A DNA stretch of 64,000 bases, taken from positions 6,094,328 through 6,158,327 of the forward strand of contig NW_020656077.1 in the NCBI RefSeq assembly GCF_003589595.1. Reading direction: 5' to 3'. The stretch comes from Hyposmocoma kahamanoa. Its lineage: Eukaryota > Arthropoda > Insecta > Lepidoptera > Cosmopterigidae. The notes beneath the pieces are model-generated. The model saw nothing but the letters and a program-made list of their open reading frames with translations. It had not been told where the DNA came from and did no database searches. The translations under genes and the position numbers were made by a program. Of this stretch, positions 58,826 to 64,000 are shown one piece after another. Numbering within the stretch: the stretch's first letter is position 1; every line of letters starts with the position of its first letter.

Positions 58826-59050
58826 TAGACGCAGTAAAGCTCCTTGTGAAAGAGTTCATCCAGCGAAGAAGTACTGCCACCTTACCTATTTCTGCCGCCA
58901 AGCAGTAATGTCAGCATTACTGTGTTCCGGTTTTGAACGGTGCTGGCGAAATTACAGGCACATGAGACTTGTCAACTTGCGTCTCAGGGTGGCTGGCGCA
59001 GTAGCAATTCCTCTCAAATCTTTGCGCTTTATAGCTCTGAGCTCTTACAA
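58826..59050 (+). repeat. family A retroposon, 3'-truncated, copy 14
   Basis: Starts GACGCAGTAAAGCTCCTTGT and ends in the TATAGCTCTGAGCTC segment, so the poly(A) end is missing. Confidence 0.82.
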
Positions 59051-59125
59051 AAAAATCTTTGAATTGCTGTCGTCAGTATCACTGAGAAGAGTTGATCAGT
59101 GCGACGAGTTTCAAAAAGGTGGAAT

Positions 59126-59257
59126 GGAAAAAGAAGTACACCAGCCGTAACCTTAGTGGCACCGCCCCGACTGGTCTTAATCATTTACTGCGTCCAGTGA
59201 TACCGACGACGTTATACGTGTCACAGGTTCATTACTCCACAAAGTCTACGGTTGAAA
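59126..59257 (+). repeat. direct repeat left of the PDZ1 exon
   Basis: GGAAAAAGAAGTACACCAGC..TCATTTACTGCGTCCAGTGA..CACAAAGTCTACGGTTGAA. Nearly identical to 60158-60292. A related downstream segment (GGGCACCCGCGTTGCGTCAC) is at 59424-59450. Confidence 0.85.
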
Positions 59258-59566
59258 GCCAATGCTACTCTGAGAGTTGAGCAGTTGGGGTCCCGCTATA
59301 ATATATTATGAATTTTAATTTTTTTGTGATGAGAGTACTAAACCCAACATCTGTCGATCGTCCTGAAGGATGAGTTTTGGCCGAAGGGTTTCATCTACCG
59401 ACGTTTCCGAGGGCAGCTACCGGGCACCCGCGTTGCGTCACACGTCGCAGACATACGTGCAAATAAAATAAAACAAATCTTTTAAATTAGGGACTAGTTT
59501 AGACGTATTGAAGACAATACAGAGTTTTTAGGTTTTTGCGATGAATGGAACTATCGTATATAGATG

Positions 59567-59690
59567 ACTTTACCATCTCAGTCAGCCGTAATCATGGGAC
59601 CAGTAAAGGGCCCGAAACGTTGGTTGGTTTGAAAAAAAAACAAATATAAGTGCGCGATTTAAGTTCGAAGAAATTATTTCATTTTCTTTA
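59567..59690 (+). repeat. interspersed repeat family E, copy 3
   Basis: CATCTCAGTCAGCCGTAATC, GGGCCCGAAACGTTGGTTGG and the A-run as in the copy at 3910. It ends about 100 bp before the PDZ1 acceptor. Confidence 0.7.
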
Positions 59691-59792
59691 TCGAAGACGA
59701 GTTACCAGGTCTTAATCAATATTAAACTAAACCACAACTTCCAACCAATATACTGATAGTGATATATTCAATAAACTTTACGATCTTTGCAG

Positions 59793-59968
59793 ACGGCAGA
59801 CCGCAACAGCGGGTGGGAGACGCACAGGGTGCGGCTAAATCGAGTGCCGGGCTACGGCTTCGGTATCGCCGTTTCTGGAGGGAGGGACAACCCGCATTTT
59901 GCAAGTGGAGACCCGTCCATTGCCGTCTCCGATGTACTGCGCGGAGGCCCCGCTGAAGAAAAACTGCA
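59793..59968 (+). CDS. pyd: polychaetoid/ZO-1 exon encoding most of PDZ domain 1 (partial gene)
   Basis: This exon encodes the first PDZ domain of a ZO-1-type MAGUK scaffold, which in animals sits under the membrane at cell junctions and binds C-terminal tails of partner proteins. The frame has the ligand-binding loop in [11 protein letters not shown], followed by GRDNPHF and a conserved run ending in GGPAEEKLQ. The exon starts after the acceptor tttgcag in phase 0 and ends at the donor gtatgt in phase 2 (last bases CTGCA), giving 58 codons plus two bases. Joining to the exon at 61541 restores Leu-Gln-Val-Asn-Asp-Arg without a break. The upstream exon is not settled; four phase-0 candidates lie upstream. 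Direct repeats lie on both sides (59126-59257 and 60158-60292). The ZO-1/pyd assignment is firm because the GRDNPHF stretch is characteristic of the family; the exact start is unknown. Confidence 0.93.
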
Positions 59969-60157
59969 GTATGTATAGTACTTTCCGATGTTGCTAAGTG
60001 GTTGCTCAGATGAATACCAGGTATTCTGTGTGGTGGTCACTGAAGTCATTAAACCAACTTACGTGCTAAAGCTGCTAACAGATTGACTACATGTTTGCAT
60101 TAACTGCATGCAGTCGATCTCGACTTCATGAGTTTGGTTTTGTTAACGCGTGAAGTC

Positions 60158-60292
60158 GGAAAAAGAAGTACACCAGCCGTAACCTTGGTGGCACCGTCCC
60201 GACTGGCCCTAATCATTTACTGCGTCCAGTGACATCGACGACGTTGTTATACGTGTCACAGCTTCATTACTCCACAAAGTCTACGGTTGAAG
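60158..60292 (+). repeat. direct repeat right of the PDZ1 exon
   Basis: Second copy of 59126-59257. It is bordered by palindromic segments rich in GAAGTCG and TTAACTGCATG (60095-60157 and 60320-60415). Confidence 0.85.
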
Positions 60293-60327
60293 GGCCGGTT
60301 ATCGGACACCCACGTTGCGTCTCACGC

Positions 60328-60397
60328 ATTAACTGTAGGCAGACGATCTCGACTTCACGAAGTCGGCTTGGACTTCATGCAGTTAATGCGTGAAGTT
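60328..60397. repeat. inverted repeat CACGCATTAACTG..CAGTTAATGCGTG
   Basis: A 13-bp perfect inverted repeat at 60328-60340 and 60385-60397, with an inner palindrome GACTTCACGAAGTC. Further half-sites CACGCATTAACTG (60408) and GCATTAACTGCATGCAGTCG (60098) lie nearby. Confidence 0.7.
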
Positions 60398-61540
60398 AAT
60401 TACCACGCATTAACTGAAAACGTGCTGTCAATCTATGAGCAGCCTTAATCTACCTAGTGATCGCCCTTAAATAATTCCATATTGCAAAGAAACTATTTTC
60501 AGAAAAGAATCTGAACATTTTTCTAGTATTTTTTTCAGAAAAATTCAAAAGTCTTTTTGGAAAATTTCCACCTACTGGAACTTACCCAACATTGGGTCTT
60601 CATCGATTCTAAATATACTTTGAAGCAGTAAATTAATAATTTTCACAAATAAACGAATCACCGCACTTTTTAACGCCGAATTGGCTTGAACTGGCCAGAA
60701 TAAGCTCATACCGCCGACGCAACACGCGTCTTTTTAGCTAACATTACATGGAAATAAAGCTTTTTGTAACCGGCTTATTGCGACTCTATGTCGATAACTG
60801 ACTACCTAATTAAACATGGAGAAACGGTGACCATTTGACCCCTAGCTGTATTTTCAAAACGACCATATACACAAACGATACTGTTAACGACGTTGAACGT
60901 TGCTTATAATTGTAATTACCGTATGAAATTGCCGTTGCATTTTATGCCTAAGCGAATTGTGAAGACTTATGCGTAGCGAATTTATATGCTGTAGCGAAAT
61001 CTTATGACATTAAGTGTTGATATTTATAGATTAAATACGTACTCCATTTACTTCCCAATACAGGTATAGGACCAATGTTAGTTATTATTAAGACGGCATT
61101 CATTAGATACGATTGCAGGTACTCACAGTATTTAGTGAATAAGTTTTATTTATCGGAGTGTGAACACTTGTCGAAGTAAAGCAAGACATCAACGTTACGA
61201 GATTCTAGCGGCGCATACCTCAATCGTAATCTGAGGTTATTATGTTGTTCAGTATGCGTAAGTATGCGCCGCGGGTGCTTGGTAACACTCGTTGCTTAAC
61301 AAATGCCTCCATGCTCTATAGGCTATCACGAAACAAAACATTATGCATATATTGTTTTAGGTTTGTATGTCGCCATCCTGTACGAGTACTTTACTGCGTT
61401 GACTTCGATGTAAATTTAGTGCAATAACATACACGTTTAAATAAAAACGATATTTGGAAATACAGGCTTCGTTCTTAACTGCAACAATATAGGACGTGTG
61501 TGTCCAATCGTTCATATTGCTCATGTATCTGTGGTTGCAG

Positions 61541-61728
61541 AGTGAACGACCGGATTCTGTCAGTAAACGGGGTGCCGTTGGAGAACGTGGAGTATGCCCG
61601 CGCAGTGCAAGTACTACGGGACTCGGGGGCGACTGTCTCCCTTGTGGTACGACGCCGTGCGCCTGCGCCGCCCCCCACGGCGCCGACGACTATCAAACTG
61701 TCACTAGCCAGGAACGGGAAGAAGGAAG
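61541..61728 (+). CDS. pyd: polychaetoid/ZO-1 exon: end of PDZ1 and start of PDZ2 (partial gene)
   Basis: This exon continues the ZO-1/pyd frame. The acceptor ggttgcag leaves one base (A) that completes the Gln codon from the previous exon, then reads VNDRILSVNG, LENVEYARAVQVLRDSG and a VVRRR strand that closes PDZ1. A short Pro/Ala-rich linker (APAPPPTAPTT) follows, then IKLSLARNGKKE, which fits the first strand of PDZ2. The donor is gtttgt at 61729, phase 1, which is a weaker match than the other donors. The intron before it is 1572 bp. No further pyd exon is recognisable in the last 2.2 kb, so PDZ2, PDZ3, SH3 and guanylate-kinase exons must lie beyond the window. The linker is alanine/proline-rich and its codons are GC-rich compared with the AT-rich flanks, as expected for coding sequence. 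Confidence 0.93.
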
Positions 61729-62373
61729 GTTTGTATAGAAGTAACACAATTTTAAGAGTCGACGTAACCTTAAAGTGAAAGTTTTGAATCAATCACTTCG
61801 GACAAAATGTATAGTAAAAGTATATACATTGAATATACGGTGTGAACACACGGTTCCTAAAAATTTTTACGATAGAAAAAAAATCATAAACATACCTCGA
61901 AATTTTACAAAAAAAAAAAAACCGCTGTATTCAATAAGCACTTTGCCAAATTATTTTTTTATATCAACTGAACTAAATAGAACTCGTATAGTATACTATA
62001 TACATTTTTCAAATGGCTTCGTAAAAAGAAAATTTGAGATAAAGCCAGTGTCCCTGCCGCTCGACCCAAGGAAAATGAACCGTATTGCGGAGCTGAATAG
62101 AATATAATAGAATACGTTTATTTGCCAGAATACAGTAATGATAAAATTTTTAAATAAAATTAGATATACATTGTATTCAACCTGCAACCAGATGTGCAAA
62201 TATTAATTTCATGTTTGGTTTCTACTGTTAATTGCACTTCAAATTAATGTAAATTTTTATTTGGAAATTCTAAGTATTCTTTATTACTATAGAAGCAATG
62301 TGCCAAAGCCATTTTGTCAATTTTAATTTAAAAGTATTAATGAGGTAGTATAGACTGTGAAGTTCCTGACCTT

Positions 62374-62570
62374 CGTGGTTGAGTAGCTAGCACACCTGTT
62401 TTCATGGTATCGCCGTCTCGGGTTCGATCCCCGGCCTGGCCAATAGGTATAGAAAGACTAACTTTCCAATATAGTCTCGGGACTCGGTGTTTGTGGTACA
62501 GATGTTGTTTCCGTTTTTGTATAACACAAGTGCTCGTATTTACAAAACAACTTTGCCTAAGTTTAAGCAA
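62374..62570 (+). repeat. tRNA-derived SINE family B, copy 4
   Basis: Head TTCGTGGTTGAGTAGCTAGC, B-box GGGTTCGATCCCCGGCCTGG, then AACTTTCCAATATAGTCTCG and GTATAACACAAGTGCTCG. Confidence 0.78.
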
Positions 62571-62593
62571 GAAAGTTAACAACTTTTACTTTT

Positions 62594-62825
62594 TATTATG
62601 AAATCAAGTGACGTGCAAGTCGTGTTCCTGGTGGTAAACGACACGCCTGTTCAAAGCAGTTGTTGTGCCACTTAGAACTTTAATCGTAATGATATGACGG
62701 ACACGGCTACGGCCTGTCACCTTAAGACATAAGTTGACAAGTCCCGCGTGCCAGCACTCTGCAACTGTTATGGACAGGTCTGTCGCTTACCATCAGGCGC
62801 GACTTGTTCGTCCCGTCACTTAGTT
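62594..62825. repeat. family A retroposon, fold-back arrangement, copy 15
   Basis: The left half is minus sense (AAATCAAGTGACGTGCAAGT to GACAAGTCCCGCGTGCCAGCA) and the right half plus sense (CTGCAACTGTTATGGACAGG to CGTCCCGTCACTTAG). The halves join at about 62757, giving an inverted structure. Confidence 0.75.
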
Positions 62826-63012
62826 ACATTAATAACACACACACTCATAGCGGAAAACAAGGCAAACCCTGTATCGCACACACTCTATTCATTATACACT
62901 TGTCTATGACAACCACAAATTATACCCAAACTCACGAGATAAATAAATGTAGACTATACAAATATTTCTCCCGTCCCGGGAAACGAACCCGTCAACGCAG
63001 AGGCAGTGACAC
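62826..63012 (-). repeat. SINE family C, copy 4, head degraded
   Basis: Minus strand: the B-box region is changed (CGTTTCCCGGGACGGGAGAA), and the body and GTGTGTGTTATTAATG end are conserved. The tRNA-like head is truncated. It separates two family A pieces. Confidence 0.72.
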
Positions 63013-63045
63013 TTAGTTAATTGTTAAAATAAAAACTCGCTCAAC

Positions 63046-63141
63046 ACCGGAACGCCGTAATACATTAACTACTTAAGGGCAGAAATAGTCAAGGTGGCAC
63101 TACTTCCCTGGACGAATTTTTCACAAGCGGCTCTACTGCTA
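63046..63141 (-). repeat. family A retroposon 5' part, copy 16
   Basis: CACCGGAACGCCGTAATACA, GGGCAGAAATAGTCAAGGTG and CACAAGCGGCTCTACTGCTA. Probably the missing part of the minus-sense piece at 62594, separated by later insertions. Confidence 0.72.
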
Positions 63142-64000
63142 ATGAATTATTTACTTCAGGCAAAATTCGTATTGTAAACATAAAAAACTTGCTTAGTACC
63201 AGTAAAACCATGCTTCTTAATTTATTTCTAAATCTCCATGAAATAGATAAGTACCTGTAGTATGACTTTTTTGAAAACAGAGTATAATGACAGTTAATTG
63301 CGCCAAACGAAAAAGTGTTGCCCGCTTGTGAGCAGCTAGTGATTGCAGTCGATGAATATTTTAACGACTACCTATCGACATTGGTCCCGCATATGGAATA
63401 AATAGCCGAACTTTTTTCATTTGAGTCATCATCGACCTACTATTTATTCAATTACTGAGCACAAGTTCATTTGAAATGTCTTATTTTTGTTGTGAGTTCA
63501 TGCGTACATACACTGTATTTAGAACTATGTTTATAAAGAGGAGACATATTTTAAAGTTTTCCATTTTAATTCACTATGTATAAAATCTGGCTATTTTTGT
63601 TAAAATGTATATTAATAAAAACTGATCTCGATATTAGTGGGCCAACTGTCAAAATAAGAATAAAGAAGGCAATAACACAATTAGTACCTAATCATTACAA
63701 CGTCGTAACATTCACAATTCAGTAATTTTTGACAAGATTTAATCTTCTTTCACAATCTATCGATAAAATTATCGACAACAACTACATAACTATTGAAAAT
63801 TTGATGAAAACTGGTAACTCTGCAAATGTCATTTTACTCAGGTTTCAAAAAAGACAGACTATAGTTGTTTTTTTCGATTGTACAAAGACCAGGGATTGTT
63901 TGATTGTGTTTTAGTAAATAATGGTTCGTTTGTTAATGAAGGCCTTGCTATTTCTGTTGCTTCACAAAAACCCCCATTCGCTACTGATACTGTTTGATAT
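63142..64000. other. presumed pyd intron at the right edge
   Basis: No PDZ2-type exon or other feature recognised before the window ends. Confidence 0.45.

Noticed and set aside
59722..60049. Minus-strand frames over the PDZ1 exon
   Set aside because: Antisense shadows of a conserved PDZ frame.
61475..61792. 105-codon minus-strand frame
   Set aside because: Antisense shadow of the pyd exon at 61541-61728.

Overview
This is a eukaryotic, AT-rich window packed with interspersed repeats, and it looks like a moth or butterfly (Lepidoptera) genome. The evidence is short introns with GT..AG borders, CR1/RTE-type LINE remnants of insect type, tRNA-headed SINEs, many hAT-like and fold-back DNA elements, and coding exons whose closest recognisable relatives are animal proteins. 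A run of 10 N at 55675-55684 marks an assembly gap. No bacterial operon, CRISPR array, rRNA or free-standing tRNA gene was seen.

Host genes. The clearest large gene is on the + strand at the right: two adjoining exons (59793-59968 and 61541-61728) encode the first PDZ domain and the start of the second PDZ domain of a ZO-1/polychaetoid (pyd) tight-junction scaffold, and the gene runs off the right edge. Upstream on the same strand are four short open exons that end at good GT donors in phase 0 (19130, 22530, 33710, 48267). Phase 0 is what the PDZ1 exon needs. They are candidate alternative 5' exons of pyd; if so, pyd spans more than 40 kb here and its introns host other genes. Those guests are a TXNDC12/ERp18-like thioredoxin (minus strand, two exons, 19902-20478), PINX1, a G-patch protein of rRNA processing and telomerase control (plus strand, two exons, 40250-42181), and a one-exon small membrane protein with weak resemblance to cytochrome c oxidase subunit VIc (minus strand, 31390-31830). 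Two further small open frames (24664-24870 and 44137-44364, minus) and a broken coding-like stretch (32947-33323, minus) are possible but unproven.

Layout. 1-3.1 kb: SINE, tandem truncated LINE 3' ends, TG-rich microsatellite, CR1-like RT remnant (minus). 3.9-9.3 kb: repeats, a collapsed copia element (5407-6440) and a hAT-type MITE (7257-7567). 9.65-14.3 kb: a nearly full-length but dead CR1-clade LINE. 14.36-14.65 kb: fold-back MITE. 15711-18023: complete but dead hAT element with TIRs and an 8-bp target duplication. 18.6-24.9 kb: candidate pyd 5' exons and TXNDC12. 25-31 kb: repeat-dense, including a long inverted pair and a TA-flanked TIR element. 31-34 kb: small membrane gene and a candidate pyd start. 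34-40 kb: mostly unannotated intron-like DNA. 40-42.4 kb: PINX1. 43-59 kb: SINEs, LINE 3' ends, MITEs and a candidate pyd start. 59-64 kb: pyd PDZ exons, enclosed by direct repeats.

The commonest repeat (family A below) is an A-tailed retroposon of about 300 bp with at least 15 copies or fragments. Family letters A-G are labels used only in this report. All identifications are from reading the sequence and remembered family features; no database search was run.
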